From Alcaligenaceae bacterium (GTDB lineage Bacteria > Pseudomonadota > Gammaproteobacteria > Burkholderiales > Burkholderiaceae_B), in contig CANCOC010000004.1 in the NCBI GenBank assembly GCA_947379755.1, forward strand, positions 16,674 to 80,673: a stretch of DNA of 64,000 nucleotides, in the 5' to 3' direction. The position numbers and the translations under genes are program-made. Shown piece after piece: positions 45,781 through 57,266 of this stretch (the first letter of the stretch is position 1; each line of letters begins with the position of its first letter). The notes under the pieces were generated by a model. It did no database searches. It was not told the DNA's origin and saw only the letters and a list, made by a program, of their open reading frames with translations.

Positions 45781-46738
45781 CAAAATCATTGATGTTGCCG
45801 TTGGCGTGCTGCTGCGCCCGGATGGCACTGTTTTGCTGGGTAACCGGCCGGCTGGCAAGCCCTGGCCGGGCTGGTGGGAGCTGCCTGGTGGCAAACTCGA
45901 ACCAGGCGAAACCGTCCTTCAGGCACTCGCGCGCGAACTTCAAGAAGAAATCGGCATCCAGATGACCGAAGCTACACCCTGGGTCACCTATATCCACAAA
46001 TACCCCACGACGACCGTGCGCCTGGCTTTTTGCCGCGTCACGGGCTGGACGGGTGAGCCTGTCGGCCTCGAAGGGCAAGCGTTACAGTGGGTCGCACTCG
46101 AGCATGCCCACGAAGTTCCCCAGCTTCTGCCTGCCACCTATCCGCCTCTGCGCTGGCTGCAGCTCCCAGATTTTTATGCGATCTCCTCCGCTGGTTCTGC
46201 AGAACAGATGCCTGCTTTTTTAAGGCGGCTGGATCAGGCGCTCGCTAATGGGCTCAAGCTTTTACAGTGGCGCGAACCTGTCTGGCCAGCTGGAGACGCG
46301 GCTGACGACCTGCTCGCAGCGTTGCAAACGGTCTGTGCACGTTGTCATGCAGCCGGTGCGCGCGTCCTACTCAACAGTGTCCATCCTGCTGCCTGGCTTG
46401 AATATACCGATGGCTTGCATCTGCGCACGCTTGATGCACAGGCACTGACTGCTCGCCCTCAGCTGGCACCCCATCAATTACTGGGGATGTCCACGCATAA
46501 TCAGGCCGATCTGGAGCTTGCACGACATTTGCAGGCAGACTTCGCAGTACTCAGCCCGGTGCTGGCGACTGCTTCACATCCTGGCGTGGCAGGCATGGGT
46601 TGGTCACAGTTTGCTGCCCTCAACGCGCAGGCAGGTCTCCCCGTTTACGCACTGGGTGGACAATCTGCCGAGACCCTGCACATCGCACAATCAGTTGGTG
46701 GGCACGGTGTTGCTGGGATTCGCAGTTGGGTTGCCTGA
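45773..46738 (+). CDS. Nudix hydrolase (MutT type) fused to a degenerate ThiE-like domain
   Basis: 321 residues from the ATG at 45773, overlapping DUF815 by 8 bases. The Nudix domain (about 1-130) carries an intact box: [24 protein letters not shown], which allows metal-dependent pyrophosphate cleavage such as 8-oxo-dGTP. The C-terminal part (about 145-321) is ThiE-like: LLQWREP, DGLHLRT and [17 protein letters not shown], but the NDD motif of real ThiE reads NSV, so synthase activity is unlikely. The architecture is known in proteobacteria. Its last 48 bases overlap the convergent outer-membrane factor gene. Confidence 0.92.
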   Translation: MPDKIIDVAVGVLLRPDGTVLLGNRPAGKPWPGWWELPGGKLEPGETVLQALARELQEEIGIQMTEATPWVTYIHKYPTTTVRLAFCRVTGWTGEPVGLEGQALQWVALEHAHEVPQLLPATYPPLRWLQLPDFYAISSAGSAEQMPAFLRRLDQALANGLKLLQWREPVWPAGDAADDLLAALQTVCARCHAAGARVLLNSVHPAAWLEYTDGLHLRTLDAQALTARPQLAPHQLLGMSTHNQADLELARHLQADFAVLSPVLATASHPGVAGMGWSQFAALNAQAGLPVYALGGQSAETLHIAQSVGGHGVAGIRSWVA

Positions 46739-48202
46739 AGCATCCAGTTTTTTAAGGTCCTCGACAGACCAGCCACCACCGATTGCCGCAATCAGTCGCA
46801 CGCTTGCACTTAACCGGTTACCCGTCAGGGTGATGTAGGTCCGCTCATTATTCAGTGCCGCCGTTTCGAGAATCGAGACACTCAGATAATCAATCAGACC
46901 CTGATCGTACTGGTTACGTGTCAGCCTGAGCGACTCCTGTGCGGCCTGAACCGCCAGGCGCTGGACGACAGCCTCCTGCTCGAACACCCGCATCTGTACC
47001 ATGGCATTTTCAACTTCCTGCAAAGCTTGCAGGACGGTCTGGCGATAAATTGCGGCCTGCAAATCAAACCCCGCACGTGCCTGCTCAATCGCGGCCTGTC
47101 GGGCACCACCATCGAATATCAGCATCGCGAGCTGGGGACCTAACGCCCAGAACTGCGCAGGTGCGGTAAACCACTGCGTGTAATCATTACCGCGATAACC
47201 CGTATTGCCGTTAATCGTCAGACTGGGAAACCAGGCTGCCGTTGCAACGCCAATCAAGGCATTTGCCGAAGCGGTCCTGCGTTCGGCACCCGCTACGTCC
47301 GGGCGTCGTTCAAGCACGAGTGAGGGCAAGCCCACTGGCGAGACAGGGGGCGTCAACTCAAACTTTCGCTCGGCGATTGAAAACGTTGAGGGAGGACGCC
47401 CGAGAAAAACCGCAACAGAGTTTTCAAATACGGCACGCTGCTGTTCAAGGTCGATGAACTGGGCACGCGTGCTTTCGAGCTGGGTGCGTGCCACAGCCAC
47501 ATCAGCAAGTCCTGAGACCCCCGCTTCATAGCGATTGGTCGTCAGCGTTAATGATCGCTGATAGGCATCAAGCGTTGCCTGCAATAATCTTTTTTGTTCA
47601 TCCAGTATGCGCACCTGCAGGTAACTTAACGCCATCGCGGTTTGCGCCGTCAGGCGTGCGCCAGCCACGTCGGCCGCAAGCCCAAGTTCAGAGGCATCCG
47701 TCGATTCGATATTGCGGCGCACACTGCCCCAGATGTCGAGCTGCCAGCTCGCCAGAGCATTGGCGTTATAGGTTGTCATGGCCGTACTCGACACCACGCC
47801 CGCTGCACTCGTCGCCGAGCCGCCTGCGCGCGTAGCCGCACCGTTAACGGTCAGGCTGGGATAGAGGGGCGAGCGCGCGCCCTGCGTGATAGCAACCGCC
47901 TGACGAAATTTGGCTTCAGTCTGCGCGATCGTCTGGTTTGATGTGTTGAGCTCGTCCATTAATTGAGACAAGGTTTCATCCTGATACATCTCCCACCAGG
48001 GTCCACGCGGGATGTCAGCTAAGGCGCGCGACGGCTGCCAGCCGGCAGACTCTTTAAAAGTCGTTCCAACATCTACGGGTGGGCGCACGTAATCAGGTCC
48101 GACCATACAGGCCGAAAGCAGACCCAGCAGACCAACCCCCATCAGCATGCGAGAAAGTTTCCTGAGCGGGCGTTGCAATTGATTGAGCATTAAAACCATC
48201 AT
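46691..48202 (-). CDS. outer-membrane efflux lipoprotein of the NodT/OprM type
   Basis: 503 residues from the ATG at 48202, overlapping the RND gene stop by 4 bases; a start at 48226 is possible. A lipobox [14 protein letters not shown] ends the signal. Two outer-membrane efflux repeats follow: [19 protein letters not shown] and, later, [19 protein letters not shown]. It forms the trimeric outer channel for the MdtABC-type pump. It closes the four-gene operon and overlaps the Nudix-fusion gene by 48 bases tail to tail. Confidence 0.95.
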   Translation of the reverse strand: MMVLMLNQLQRPLRKLSRMLMGVGLLGLLSACMVGPDYVRPPVDVGTTFKESAGWQPSRALADIPRGPWWEMYQDETLSQLMDELNTSNQTIAQTEAKFRQAVAITQGARSPLYPSLTVNGAATRAGGSATSAAGVVSSTAMTTYNANALASWQLDIWGSVRRNIESTDASELGLAADVAGARLTAQTAMALSYLQVRILDEQKRLLQATLDAYQRSLTLTTNRYEAGVSGLADVAVARTQLESTRAQFIDLEQQRAVFENSVAVFLGRPPSTFSIAERKFELTPPVSPVGLPSLVLERRPDVAGAERRTASANALIGVATAAWFPSLTINGNTGYRGNDYTQWFTAPAQFWALGPQLAMLIFDGGARQAAIEQARAGFDLQAAIYRQTVLQALQEVENAMVQMRVFEQEAVVQRLAVQAAQESLRLTRNQYDQGLIDYLSVSILETAALNNERTYITLTGNRLSASVRLIAAIGGGWSVEDLKKLDASGNPTANPSNTVPTN

Positions 48203-51200
48203 CGTTGTGTCTTGGTTAACATCCATAAGCGGAACCGATCCAGATACAAGTACACCACAGGTGTGGTGTACAGCGTCAATAATTGGCTAAACACCAATCC
48301 GCCCATAATCGTAATGCCGAGTGGCTGGCGCATTTCAACACCCGCCCCGGCAGCAAAGACCAGCGGAAGTGCTCCAAATATCGCGGCACACGTCGTCATC
48401 AAAATCGGCCTGAATCGTGTCATGCAAGCCTGATAAATTGCGTCTTTTGGAGACGCGCCTGAGGTTCTCTGGGCATCCAGTGCAAAATCCACCATCATGA
48501 TGGCATTTTTCTTGACGATGCCGATCAGCAGGAATACGCCGATGAGCGCGATCAGACTGAATTCTGTTTTCATCGCCAGCAAAGCCAGTAAAGCACCAAC
48601 CCCGGCGGAAGGTAGCGTCGACAGAATCGTCAGGGGATGAATCGTGCTCTCATACAACATACCCAGGATGATGTACATCGTGACGAGCGCAGCAAGTATC
48701 AGAAAAGGTTGATTGGACAACGCACTTTGCAACGCTTTTGACGTGCCTTGAAACCCTGCCTGGATTTTTTCGCTGGGCAGGCTGATGGCTGCGATCGCCT
48801 GCTCGATCGCAGCATTGGCCTCGCCCAGCGCAACACCAGGCGCCAGGTTATATGAAATCGTATCGGCCGCCGACAAGCCCTGATGCCGCACACTCAAGGG
48901 CGCATTGGTCGTCTCAAACTTTGCAACGGCTGAAAGCGGTACCCGCTGCCCGCTCTGGCTCAAGACGTACACATCATTCAGGGAGTCCGGATCCTGCGCA
49001 TGACGAGGCGCCACACCCATTACAACGCGATACTGATTGCGTTCGCCGTACATCACAGAAATCTGCCGCTGGCTAAAGGAGTTGTTCAGCACAGCAGAAA
49101 TACTTGCCATCGGCACGCCCAGACGTTGCGCTGCATCACGATCAACCTCGATCGAGACCTGGCGACCACGGTCCTCGACATCAGTGTCCACGTCAATCAG
49201 TTCAGGCAACGCCGCCAGGGCTTGCTGAACTTTGGGCATCCAGATTTTCAGGTCATCGAGCTCGTTGGCCATCAGAGTGAACTGGAATTGCGCACTGCTC
49301 TGTCGTCCCCCAACGCGGATATCCTGCTGCGCCATGAGAAACAGACGCGCACCGGGCACACCGGAAAGCTGTGGCCGCAGTCGATTGATGACACCCTGGA
49401 TATCAAGCTTGCGTTCGGCATACGGTTTGAGCTGCACGGCCAGAAAACTGGTGTTGCTGCCACCCCGACCGCTTGCATAGGCAGTGACGGTATTGACCGC
49501 CGGATCGCGCATCAGAATCTGTCTGAACCGATCCAGTTTAGGCTTCATCGATTCAAAAGAAGTGCCATCGTCAGTAGAAAAAAATCCCAGCATCATGCCG
49601 GTATCCTGCTGTGGAAAGAAGCCTTTTGGCACAACGCTGTACAAATAGAAATTCAAACCGATCGTGGCCACCAGAATCAGCATCGTGAAACGGCTATGGC
49701 GCAGCGCCCAGTCCAGTGAGTGCCCATAGGCGCGCATCACGGCATCAAGCCCGTTCTGACTCCAGCTCGCAAAACGCCCCTTGCGGCCAGGCGCAGCCAG
49801 TTGTGGATCAGGCGCTTTGCGCAATATCCGTGCCGCCATCATCGGCGTCAGCGTCAGAGACACAAACATTGAAATAACGATCGCAACGGATAGCGTCACC
49901 GCAAACTCCCGGAACAACCGGCCCGGCAGCCCGCCCATCAGCAGGATCGGAATAAAGACTGCAACCAGTGAGATACTCATCGCAAGCACAGTAAAGCCAA
50001 CTTCGCGCGTGCCTCGCATCGCAGCCTGCAAAGGTGTGGCGCCCTTCTCGATGTGGCGGGAAATATTTTCGAGCACAACGATCGCGTCATCCACTACAAA
50101 ACCTGTTGCTACGATCAGGGCCATCAGCGACATGGTATTGAGTGAATATTCACACAGGTACATCACGCCAAAGGTGCCAATCAGTGATACTGGCACAGCA
50201 ATTGTTGGAATCACGGCAGCACGCCAGTCCCGCAAAAAGACCAGTACCACCAGCATCACCAGGCCAATGGCAATCAATAATGTTTTTTCAGCTTCGCTCA
50301 CTGAGGCCCGGATACTAGGTGTGCGATCCTGGGCCACTTCGACATTCGCGTCCGCAGGCAGCATGGCACGCAACACCGGGAGCTCTTTGCGAATATCATC
50401 AACGGTCCGAATGATATTCGCATTGGCCTGGCTGCGCACCAGCACAAGAATGGCGGATTTGGCATTGAAATAACCGATATTAAACGTGTCCTCGACCGAG
50501 TCTTCCACCTTGGCCACATCAGATAATCTGACAGGTGCACCATTACGAAAGGCAATGATTAGCGGGCGGTACTGTGCCGCCCGCCAGAGCTGGTCATTGG
50601 CCGTGATCTGCCAGCGATGCGTTTCGTTCTCAAGCAAGCCTTTAGGGCGAGTGGAGTTCGCAGAGGCAATTGCAATCCGCACATCTTCAAGCGAGACGCC
50701 ATATTGCGTCAAAGAGTCCGGCTCCAGATCGATTCGCACCGCAGGCAAGGAACTCCCGCCAATCGTGACCTCCCCCACCCCGTCAACCTGAGAAAGTTTC
50801 TGCTGAACAATGGTGGAGGCAATATCGTAGAGCTGGCCCTGCGACAACGAGTCCGATGTGAGTGCCAGCGTCATGATGGGCGCTGCTGAGGGATTCACCT
50901 TTTTGTACGACGGGTTGTTGCGCAAACCGCTCGGCATCATGGCGCGCGCGGCATTGATCGCACCTTGAACATCTGTTGCTGCACTATTGATATCGCGACT
51001 GAGGTCAAACTGCAGAGTGATCCGCGTTTGACCCGTGGTACTGCGCGACGTCATCTCGGTCAAACCTGCAATTGTTCCAAGCGAACGTTCAAGAGGCGTA
51101 GCAACCGTGGCCGCCATGACTTCGGGACTCGCACCCGACATCTGCGCGCTGACAGAAATGGAGGCAAGTTCAATTTGTGGCAAGGGCGCAATCGGCAGCA

Positions 51201-51291
51201 GGCTGTGACCCAGCCAGCCAGCCAGCACAACACCTAGCCAGAGGAGTGTCGTGGCAACAGGGCGGACAATAAAGGGCCCGGACAGATTCAT
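48199..51291 (-). CDS. mdtC: RND efflux pump, MdtC-like subunit
   Basis: 1030 residues, 12 membrane helices. It starts [19 protein letters not shown], and [14 protein letters not shown] in TM4 holds the paired Asp residues of the proton relay. The overall sequence follows E. coli MdtC ([27 protein letters not shown]) rather than MdtB. MdtB and MdtC form mixed trimers exporting novobiocin and bile salts in E. coli; substrates here are not known. Its start overlaps the mdtB stop by 4 bases. Confidence 0.94.
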   Translation of the reverse strand: MNLSGPFIVRPVATTLLWLGVVLAGWLGHSLLPIAPLPQIELASISVSAQMSGASPEVMAATVATPLERSLGTIAGLTEMTSRSTTGQTRITLQFDLSRDINSAATDVQGAINAARAMMPSGLRNNPSYKKVNPSAAPIMTLALTSDSLSQGQLYDIASTIVQQKLSQVDGVGEVTIGGSSLPAVRIDLEPDSLTQYGVSLEDVRIAIASANSTRPKGLLENETHRWQITANDQLWRAAQYRPLIIAFRNGAPVRLSDVAKVEDSVEDTFNIGYFNAKSAILVLVRSQANANIIRTVDDIRKELPVLRAMLPADANVEVAQDRTPSIRASVSEAEKTLLIAIGLVMLVVLVFLRDWRAAVIPTIAVPVSLIGTFGVMYLCEYSLNTMSLMALIVATGFVVDDAIVVLENISRHIEKGATPLQAAMRGTREVGFTVLAMSISLVAVFIPILLMGGLPGRLFREFAVTLSVAIVISMFVSLTLTPMMAARILRKAPDPQLAAPGRKGRFASWSQNGLDAVMRAYGHSLDWALRHSRFTMLILVATIGLNFYLYSVVPKGFFPQQDTGMMLGFFSTDDGTSFESMKPKLDRFRQILMRDPAVNTVTAYASGRGGSNTSFLAVQLKPYAERKLDIQGVINRLRPQLSGVPGARLFLMAQQDIRVGGRQSSAQFQFTLMANELDDLKIWMPKVQQALAALPELIDVDTDVEDRGRQVSIEVDRDAAQRLGVPMASISAVLNNSFSQRQISVMYGERNQYRVVMGVAPRHAQDPDSLNDVYVLSQSGQRVPLSAVAKFETTNAPLSVRHQGLSAADTISYNLAPGVALGEANAAIEQAIAAISLPSEKIQAGFQGTSKALQSALSNQPFLILAALVTMYIILGMLYESTIHPLTILSTLPSAGVGALLALLAMKTEFSLIALIGVFLLIGIVKKNAIMMVDFALDAQRTSGASPKDAIYQACMTRFRPILMTTCAAIFGALPLVFAAGAGVEMRQPLGITIMGGLVFSQLLTLYTTPVVYLYLDRFRLWMLTKTQR

Positions 51292-54200
51292 GAAGTACTC
51301 GCAACAGCCGTTTTTTTACTGCCACCACCAAGACGATCAAAAAACAGATAAATCACTGGTGTTGTAAACAGAGTCAGGACCTGGCTGACCAGCAAACCGC
51401 CCACCATGACCAGACCCAAGGGTTGGCGCAACTCGGCGCCTGTCCCGGTCGAGAGCATCAGAGGCACCGCACCAAACAGCGCAGCAAGGGTCGTCATGAG
51501 AATGGGCCTAAAGCGTAGCAGCGCAGCCTGATGAATCGCATCACGTGCACTCAATCCAAGCTGACGCTCGGCATCCAGAGCGAAATCGATCATCATGATC
51601 GCGTTTTTCTTGACAATACCAATCAGCAGGATGATGCCGATAATGCCAATCATGTCGAGATCCCGGCCTGACAGCATGAGGGCGAGCAGCGCACCAATGG
51701 CGGCGGACGGCAAAGTCGATAAAATTGTCACCGGATGGATAAAGCTCTCATACAAAATCCCCAGCACGATATACATCGTGATAACGGCAGCCAGAATCAA
51801 CAGCAAGGTGCTTGAGAGCGAAGATTCAAAGGCGCGTGCAGCGCCCTGGAACTTTGCCTGTACCCCGGCGGGCAAACCAATCTCTTTTTGTGCACGCCCC
51901 ACAGCATCCACGGCGTCGGACAGCGAAGCACCAGGTGCCAGATTAAAAGAAATCGTTACTGATGGAAACTGATCAAGCCGGTTGAGTACCAGAGGCGAAC
52001 GGGACTCGGATATTTTTGCGACACTACTGATCGGCACAGGCTTACCATCTGTCGTTTTTACATAGACCGAACCCAGTGCGGAAGGGTCCTTGCGAAACTG
52101 TGGAGCAGTTTCGAGCACCACGCGGTACTGATTGGATTGCGTGAAAATAGTTGAAATCTGACGCTGACCAAACGCATCGTAGAGCGCGTCATCAATACTT
52201 GCAGCCGTCACGCCCAGGCGTGCCGCAGCATCGCGGTCAATATCCACAAACGTATTGACGCCGTCTTCCTGCAGGTCATCGGTCACATCGGCCAGTGAGG
52301 ACTCGGCACGCATGCGATCAACCAGCAAAGGCACCCACTTGGCCAGCACATGCGCATCTGCACTCTCAAGCGACAGCTGATATTGCGTACGGCTGATTCG
52401 ATCTTCGACTGTCAGATCCTGGACGGGCTGCAAAAAAAACTGCATCTCTGGCATCGTCGTGAGCTGTGCTTGCAGCTCCTGCATAATCTGCATGGAGTCA
52501 CGTTTGCGGACCGAATGGGGCTTAAGCGCGACCTGTATCCGGCCGGTATTAACGGACTCATTTGTCCCATCAATACCAATAAAGGAAGACACCGATGCCA
52601 CATCCGGATCTTCAAGCACGATCTTGACCGCAGTTTGCTGGCGTGCGGACATGGCTGTAAAAGAAATACTCTGTGGTGCCTGAGTCATGATTTGTATCAG
52701 ACCCGTATCCTGCTGGGGAAAGAACCCTTTTGGAATCGCGGCATACAGGAGTGCCGTCAGCAAAAAGGTACCCAGAGCGACAAAGAGTGTCGCCTTCTGG
52801 TGATTGAGGACCTTTTGCAGCATCCGGTCATAACCAGCAATCAGCCGGTCGATCAGCACCGTGCTGTGCCGCGCGACCCAGCCATGCTTTTCGTGATCGC
52901 CCGCCCGCAGCAAACGTGCACACATCATGGGCGTCAACGTCAGTGAAATCAGCAGGGACAACAGAATCGCCACGGCGAGCGTGACGGCAAATTCCCTGAA
53001 CAGTCGTCCGACCACCTCTGTCATGAACAACAAGGGGATTAGCACGGCAATCAGAGAGATCGTCAGCGAAACCAGCGTGAAGCCGATCTGTGAGGCTCCT
53101 TTTAACGCAGCCTGCATGGGGGTGTCGCCCTTTTCAAGGTAACGGGCAATATTTTCGATCATGACGATGGCATCGTCCACCACAAAACCTGTGGCGATCG
53201 TGAGTGCCATCAGCGTCAGATTGTTAATGCTGAAACCCGTCAGGTACATCACCGCAAACGTGCCGACCAATGACAAGGGCACTACGACACTTGGGATCAA
53301 GGTCGCGGTCAGCGTGCGCAAAAACACAAATGTCACCAGCACGACCAGTCCGATCGCAATCAGCATTTCAATCTGCACATCGCGCACGGACTCACGGATC
53401 GTCTGCGTACGGTCCGACATGATGGTGACATCCAGATTCGCTGGCAACGCCACTCGCAGTTGCGGCAAGAGCTTCTGGATCCGGTCTACGACCTCAATCA
53501 CGTTCGCTCCCGGCTGACGCTGCACATTGAGCAGAATCGCCGGTTGCGTGCCGGCCCAGGCGGCCAGCCGCGCATCTTCGGCATCCGTCACCGCCACAGC
53601 GACATCGGACAACCGGAGTGGCGCATCATTGCGATATGCGACGACAAGATTCATATACTCATCAGGATTCTTGAGCTGATCATTGGCATTGATGCTGGTC
53701 GAGCGTTGCGCACCATCAAGTGTGCCCTTGGGCTGATTCACATTGGCAGCAATCACAGCCACACGCACATCAGCAAAGGTCAGGCCATAGGCGGCGAGTG
53801 ACTGCGGATTAGCCTGGATTCTCATCGAGGGTCGCTGGCCACCCGCCACCGTCACGAGCCCCACGCCTGCCACCTGGGACACTTTTTGTGCCATGCGGGT
53901 GTCCACCAGATCACGCACCTGTGGCAAGGGAACGGTCGGCGAGGTGATCGCAAGCGTCAGCACTGGCGCATCGGCAGGATTGACTTTGTTGTAGACAGGA
54001 GGTGCCGGCAAATCTCGCGGCAGAATATTTCCTGCGGCATTAATCGCGGCCTGCACCTGTTGCTCGGCAACATCGAGCGGCAGCGAGAGCGCAAACTGCA
54101 AGGTAATAATGGAAGCGCCTGTCGAGCTGCTCGAGCTCATTTGTCGCAAGCCTGGCATTTGTCCGAACTGCCGCTCAAGCGGCGAGGTCACAAGCGCGGC

Positions 54201-54377
54201 GATTACTTCGGGGCTTGCGCCAGGGTAAAACGTCGTGGACTGAATCGTCGGGTAATCGACTTCAGGCAAAGAAGATACTGGCAACGAACGATATGCAATC
54301 AAACCCGCCAGCAGTAATGCCACCATCGCCAGCGTGGTGGCTACCGGCCGGATAATGAACGGGCGTGAAAGGTTCAT
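51288..54377 (-). CDS. mdtB: RND efflux pump, MdtB-like subunit
   Basis: 1029 residues. The N-terminal [19 protein letters not shown] and the MdtB-type blocks [31 protein letters not shown], and [36 protein letters not shown] are present; the paired Asp of the proton relay is kept. It is the first of the two pump subunits and is coupled to mdtA and mdtC by 4-base overlaps. In E. coli the MdtB/MdtC ratio in the trimer is 2:1. Confidence 0.94.
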   Translation of the reverse strand: MNLSRPFIIRPVATTLAMVALLLAGLIAYRSLPVSSLPEVDYPTIQSTTFYPGASPEVIAALVTSPLERQFGQMPGLRQMSSSSSTGASIITLQFALSLPLDVAEQQVQAAINAAGNILPRDLPAPPVYNKVNPADAPVLTLAITSPTVPLPQVRDLVDTRMAQKVSQVAGVGLVTVAGGQRPSMRIQANPQSLAAYGLTFADVRVAVIAANVNQPKGTLDGAQRSTSINANDQLKNPDEYMNLVVAYRNDAPLRLSDVAVAVTDAEDARLAAWAGTQPAILLNVQRQPGANVIEVVDRIQKLLPQLRVALPANLDVTIMSDRTQTIRESVRDVQIEMLIAIGLVVLVTFVFLRTLTATLIPSVVVPLSLVGTFAVMYLTGFSINNLTLMALTIATGFVVDDAIVMIENIARYLEKGDTPMQAALKGASQIGFTLVSLTISLIAVLIPLLFMTEVVGRLFREFAVTLAVAILLSLLISLTLTPMMCARLLRAGDHEKHGWVARHSTVLIDRLIAGYDRMLQKVLNHQKATLFVALGTFLLTALLYAAIPKGFFPQQDTGLIQIMTQAPQSISFTAMSARQQTAVKIVLEDPDVASVSSFIGIDGTNESVNTGRIQVALKPHSVRKRDSMQIMQELQAQLTTMPEMQFFLQPVQDLTVEDRISRTQYQLSLESADAHVLAKWVPLLVDRMRAESSLADVTDDLQEDGVNTFVDIDRDAAARLGVTAASIDDALYDAFGQRQISTIFTQSNQYRVVLETAPQFRKDPSALGSVYVKTTDGKPVPISSVAKISESRSPLVLNRLDQFPSVTISFNLAPGASLSDAVDAVGRAQKEIGLPAGVQAKFQGAARAFESSLSSTLLLILAAVITMYIVLGILYESFIHPVTILSTLPSAAIGALLALMLSGRDLDMIGIIGIILLIGIVKKNAIMMIDFALDAERQLGLSARDAIHQAALLRFRPILMTTLAALFGAVPLMLSTGTGAELRQPLGLVMVGGLLVSQVLTLFTTPVIYLFFDRLGGGSKKTAVASTS

Positions 54378-55633
54378 GGCATGGCTTGCATAGGCATTGC
54401 GGCAGTGGTTGCGCTGGGCGCGTCGTTTTGAGTCCGCTTGCCAGACTGAACGGCCGCGGCACCCTTTTCGGCAGGGCGGTTGGGATCAATCACCCGCACT
54501 TTGGCTCCTGCACGCAAGCGATCAGTCCCTTCGAGCACGATACGATCTCCGGCTTTGATGCCATCCAGAATCGCAACCCGTTCGCCGCTGATCGCACCCG
54601 CTTTGACAGGCCTGACTGCAGCCGTATCATCCTCGAGCACGACATACAGGAAGGCTCCCTGGTTCCCTTGTTGCAAGGCACCGGCAGGTACGGTCAAGGC
54701 GTTGAGATCTGTACGCACTTTCATCCTGACATTGACAAACTGGTTGGGGAACAGCGCGTCTGTCTCGTTACCAAACTGGGCCTTGAGTTTGATCGTGCCC
54801 GTTGTCACATCGATCTGGTTATCCACCGTGACCAGCGTGCCTTGAGCCAGCCGGTGCAGATCCGCTCGGTCATAGGCATCTACCTGCAACACCTGGCCAG
54901 CGAGCATTGGCTGACGCACGGCTGGCAGATCATTCTCTGCCAGTGTAAAAATCACAGAAATCGGTTGTGTCTGCGTAATCACAACGACACCCTGCGGATC
55001 ATTGGCAACCACCAGGTTACCGGCATCGACACGGCGCAAACCCAGCCGGCCTGCGATCGGAGCAGTAATGCGTGTGTAGTCGAGCTGCAGGCGGGCGTTA
55101 TCAACTGCGGCCTGATCGCTTTTGAGCTGTCCTTCGAATTTGCGTACCAGCGCCTGCTGTGTATCGAGCAGCTGCGGGGCAATGGAGTCCTGCTTGCGCA
55201 ACGTCTGATAACGCGTGAGATCACGCTTGGCATTTTCGTATTGCGCCTCATCCTGCTGACGCATGCCAACCGCCTGACTCAGTGCGACTTCAAAGGAACG
55301 CGGGTCGATGCGGGCGAGTAAATCACCTTCCCTGACTTGCTGACCCTCTTTAAAAAGCACCTCGACAATTTCTCCCTGAACGCGGCTGCGCACAGTGACC
55401 GTATTAAAGGCCGTGACCGTTCCGAGTCCCCGCAGGTAAATATCAAGATCTTCCACGCGTGCCGGTTCAACCCTGACCGGGACAAGTGCAACAAAGCCCG
55501 CAGCGGGACCTTTTACATTTCCTGACTTTGAACCACTGAAATACCAAAAAGCAGCGGCGGCGATCAGGATGGCCAGCGCTCCCCAAATCAGGCGTGAGCG
55601 TGTCGCTCGCGTGGCCAATTGACGTTCAGACAT
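54374..55633 (-). CDS. mdtA: RND efflux membrane-fusion protein, MdtA-like
   Basis: 419 residues from the ATG at 55633 ([13 protein letters not shown]), which has GGAAG upstream; the frame extends to 55693 without support. A membrane anchor ([20 protein letters not shown]) is followed by the adaptor domains: a lipoyl half-motif around [22 protein letters not shown], an alpha-hairpin with [16 protein letters not shown], and the second half-motif [18 protein letters not shown]. It links the MdtBC pump to the outer-membrane channel. First gene of the operon; two palindromes lie in the upstream gap. Confidence 0.95.
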   Translation of the reverse strand: MSERQLATRATRSRLIWGALAILIAAAAFWYFSGSKSGNVKGPAAGFVALVPVRVEPARVEDLDIYLRGLGTVTAFNTVTVRSRVQGEIVEVLFKEGQQVREGDLLARIDPRSFEVALSQAVGMRQQDEAQYENAKRDLTRYQTLRKQDSIAPQLLDTQQALVRKFEGQLKSDQAAVDNARLQLDYTRITAPIAGRLGLRRVDAGNLVVANDPQGVVVITQTQPISVIFTLAENDLPAVRQPMLAGQVLQVDAYDRADLHRLAQGTLVTVDNQIDVTTGTIKLKAQFGNETDALFPNQFVNVRMKVRTDLNALTVPAGALQQGNQGAFLYVVLEDDTAAVRPVKAGAISGERVAILDGIKAGDRIVLEGTDRLRAGAKVRVIDPNRPAEKGAAAVQSGKRTQNDAPSATTAAMPMQAMP

Positions 55634-55693
55634 AAGACTTCCGTTCAGCGTGCGAAGAGTGAGTATTGTGGCGCAAGAATCACTCCAGCGCAC

Positions 55694-55707
55694 AACTTGA
55701 GCAAGTT
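55694..55707. promoter_or_regulatory. AACTTG-AG-CAAGTT palindrome upstream of mdtA
   Basis: Perfect 6-base arms around a 2-base centre, 60 bases upstream of the mdtA start on the minus strand, where a promoter is expected. It is a fair candidate operator for a dimeric repressor of the efflux operon. No regulator gene adjoins the operon. Confidence 0.5.
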
Positions 55708-55759
55708 CCGAAACGTAATGGAACTAATTTCTGAGAGGAATTGCGTGCTATTGGCGAAA

Positions 55760-55783
55760 ATTCAACGTGCGTATGCGTTGAAT
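55760..55783. promoter_or_regulatory. 24-bp inverted repeat between zapD and mdtA
   Basis: ATTCAACG (55760-55767) and CGTTGAAT (55776-55783) with an 8-base centre. It may be a second operator for the mdt operon or, read on the minus strand, a weak zapD terminator because TTTCGCC follows it. Confidence 0.45.
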
Positions 55784-55811
55784 CTGTCACTCAGACTTGC
55801 TGAGGTCATGC

Positions 55812-56585
55812 CTAAAGAGAACAAAGAGCCATTTTGAAAGGAAGATCTCGTACCGCCGCCTGAGGCTTTTGATCACCATCCTGTGAGGCGAAACGAATCC
55901 AGACCATGTATTTGTTGGCACTGATTTCAGGAAAAGCATGCACAGAATCATCCATCCACACTCGCAACAGTTGGTACACCTTGCCAGCCAGCATTTGCTG
56001 GTAGGCACCTTGTGGAGCAATGGCGCTTTCGGGCTGTCCAGACTCACGCAGCAACCTGAGCACAATGGCAATGCCTGCCTGCAAAGGCATGAGCGAAGCC
56101 ATCCAGCGCTGCAGATCGGCACACCGCTCTGCCTCAGGCCTGAACTGCCAGGCATGAAAAGATGGCATATCAACCTGAGTGCCGCCACCAGGAACAGAGA
56201 GACGACCACGCAAACTGGCCAGCCACTCATTTTCTCTTAGCGCCTGACCTGTTTTGCCCGCAGCATTCAGATTTGCAGCCACGCGCTCAATCTCGATGAG
56301 CATCGCATTCAGTGTCTGAGCATCCACACCGGGATGATCTTTCAAACTATTCAGGACGTTTTTCTGACGCTCAAGATCCTGAAGCACGCTGCCCTTCATG
56401 TCCGTGCGTTCAGTCGCATCCAGCAAATCAAACAGGGCAGAAAGCGCGACCTGGTGCAATTTAGGATCACCTGGGCGAGCGAAAAACATCATTCGATCGA
56501 ACAGGGACTCCAGGCGCATCAGTGCGCGGACCCGCTCGTTAAATGGATATTCAAAAAGAATCACTATGATGCATCGTCCTGACAT
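55812..56585 (-). CDS. zapD: cell division protein ZapD
   Basis: 257 residues. The N-terminal LFEYPFNERVRALMRLESLFDR is diagnostic for ZapD (YacF), which crosslinks FtsZ filaments at the Z-ring. Later blocks, LRLLRESG and YQLLRVWMDD, also fit. The ATG at 56585 is used, but a GTG at 56564, just before ILFEYPFNE, would give the usual short N-terminus and has AGGA upstream; the start is not settled. It follows coaE by 21 bases, the usual coaE-zapD order. Confidence 0.93.
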   Translation of the reverse strand: MSGRCIIVILFEYPFNERVRALMRLESLFDRMMFFARPGDPKLHQVALSALFDLLDATERTDMKGSVLQDLERQKNVLNSLKDHPGVDAQTLNAMLIEIERVAANLNAAGKTGQALRENEWLASLRGRLSVPGGGTQVDMPSFHAWQFRPEAERCADLQRWMASLMPLQAGIAIVLRLLRESGQPESAIAPQGAYQQMLAGKVYQLLRVWMDDSVHAFPEISANKYMVWIRFASQDGDQKPQAAVRDLPFKMALCSL

Positions 56586-56606
56586 TTGACAGAATCAGTG
56601 ACAGAA

Positions 56607-57218
56607 TTATTCCCGCCACCCCGCAAGGTTACACCAGGCTCTGTGCAAGACCAACACTTGATTTTCCAGTACACCTATCGTAGTACTCCGGTCGTTGACA
56701 ATCACATCATCAGCAACCGCCAATCTTTGTTCGCGCGTGGCCTGGGCGCTGAGGATGCGCTCAATGGTTTCGTCAGGGATGGCACTGCGTGCCCGGACAC
56801 GTTCAATCTGCGTGGAAACCTCGCAATCGACCACGCACAGCCGGTCGATACGATCTCTCCAACGGCCCGACTCAACCAATAATGGCACCACAAATACCGT
56901 GTACAACCCCTTTGCCTGCTCAGCCTGCGCGATGACGGCCTCCGCGATTAAAGGGTGCAAGATCGATTCGAGTTGCGCGCGCCGTGATGCATCGGCAAAC
57001 ACGAGTTCGCGCATGCGCGCACGGTCAAGTGCACCGGCGGCATCGATGACGTCCTCGCCGAATGCCTCCTCAATCGGCACCATCGCAGCACCGTTTGGGG
57101 CCGTTAGCGCATGGGCGATCAAATCTGTATCAATCACCGCAGCACCCCAGCCAGCCAGGAATTGAGCCACACGTGTCTTGCCCGACCCTATTCCGCCTGT
57201 CAAACCCAACTTGAACAT
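56607..57218 (-). CDS. coaE: dephospho-CoA kinase
   Basis: 203 residues from the ATG at 57218 (MFKLGLTGGIGSGKT); the frame opens 39 bases earlier without support. The P-loop is GGIGSGKT, followed by VIDTDLIAH, and the lid helix carries RMRELVF and LHPLI. It performs the last step of coenzyme A synthesis by phosphorylating the 3'-hydroxyl of dephospho-CoA. It lies 48 bases after the prepilin peptidase gene and upstream of zapD. Confidence 0.96.
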   Translation of the reverse strand: MFKLGLTGGIGSGKTRVAQFLAGWGAAVIDTDLIAHALTAPNGAAMVPIEEAFGEDVIDAAGALDRARMRELVFADASRRAQLESILHPLIAEAVIAQAEQAKGLYTVFVVPLLVESGRWRDRIDRLCVVDCEVSTQIERVRARSAIPDETIERILSAQATREQRLAVADDVIVNDRSTTIGVLENQVLVLHRAWCNLAGWRE

Positions 57219-57266
57219 GCATGCTCCTGCACACAAAAATGCACCCTGAGGCGCCACAGGGGATCG

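Noticed and set aside
54365..55321. 318-codon plus-strand frame opposite mdtA
   Set aside because: Antisense shadow of a gene with all adaptor-protein motifs; no ribosome site and Cys/His-rich random composition.
46691..55633. Mobile-element origin of the mdt operon
   Set aside because: I see no transposase, integrase, terminal repeats or target duplication at either edge; only the synteny argument remains.
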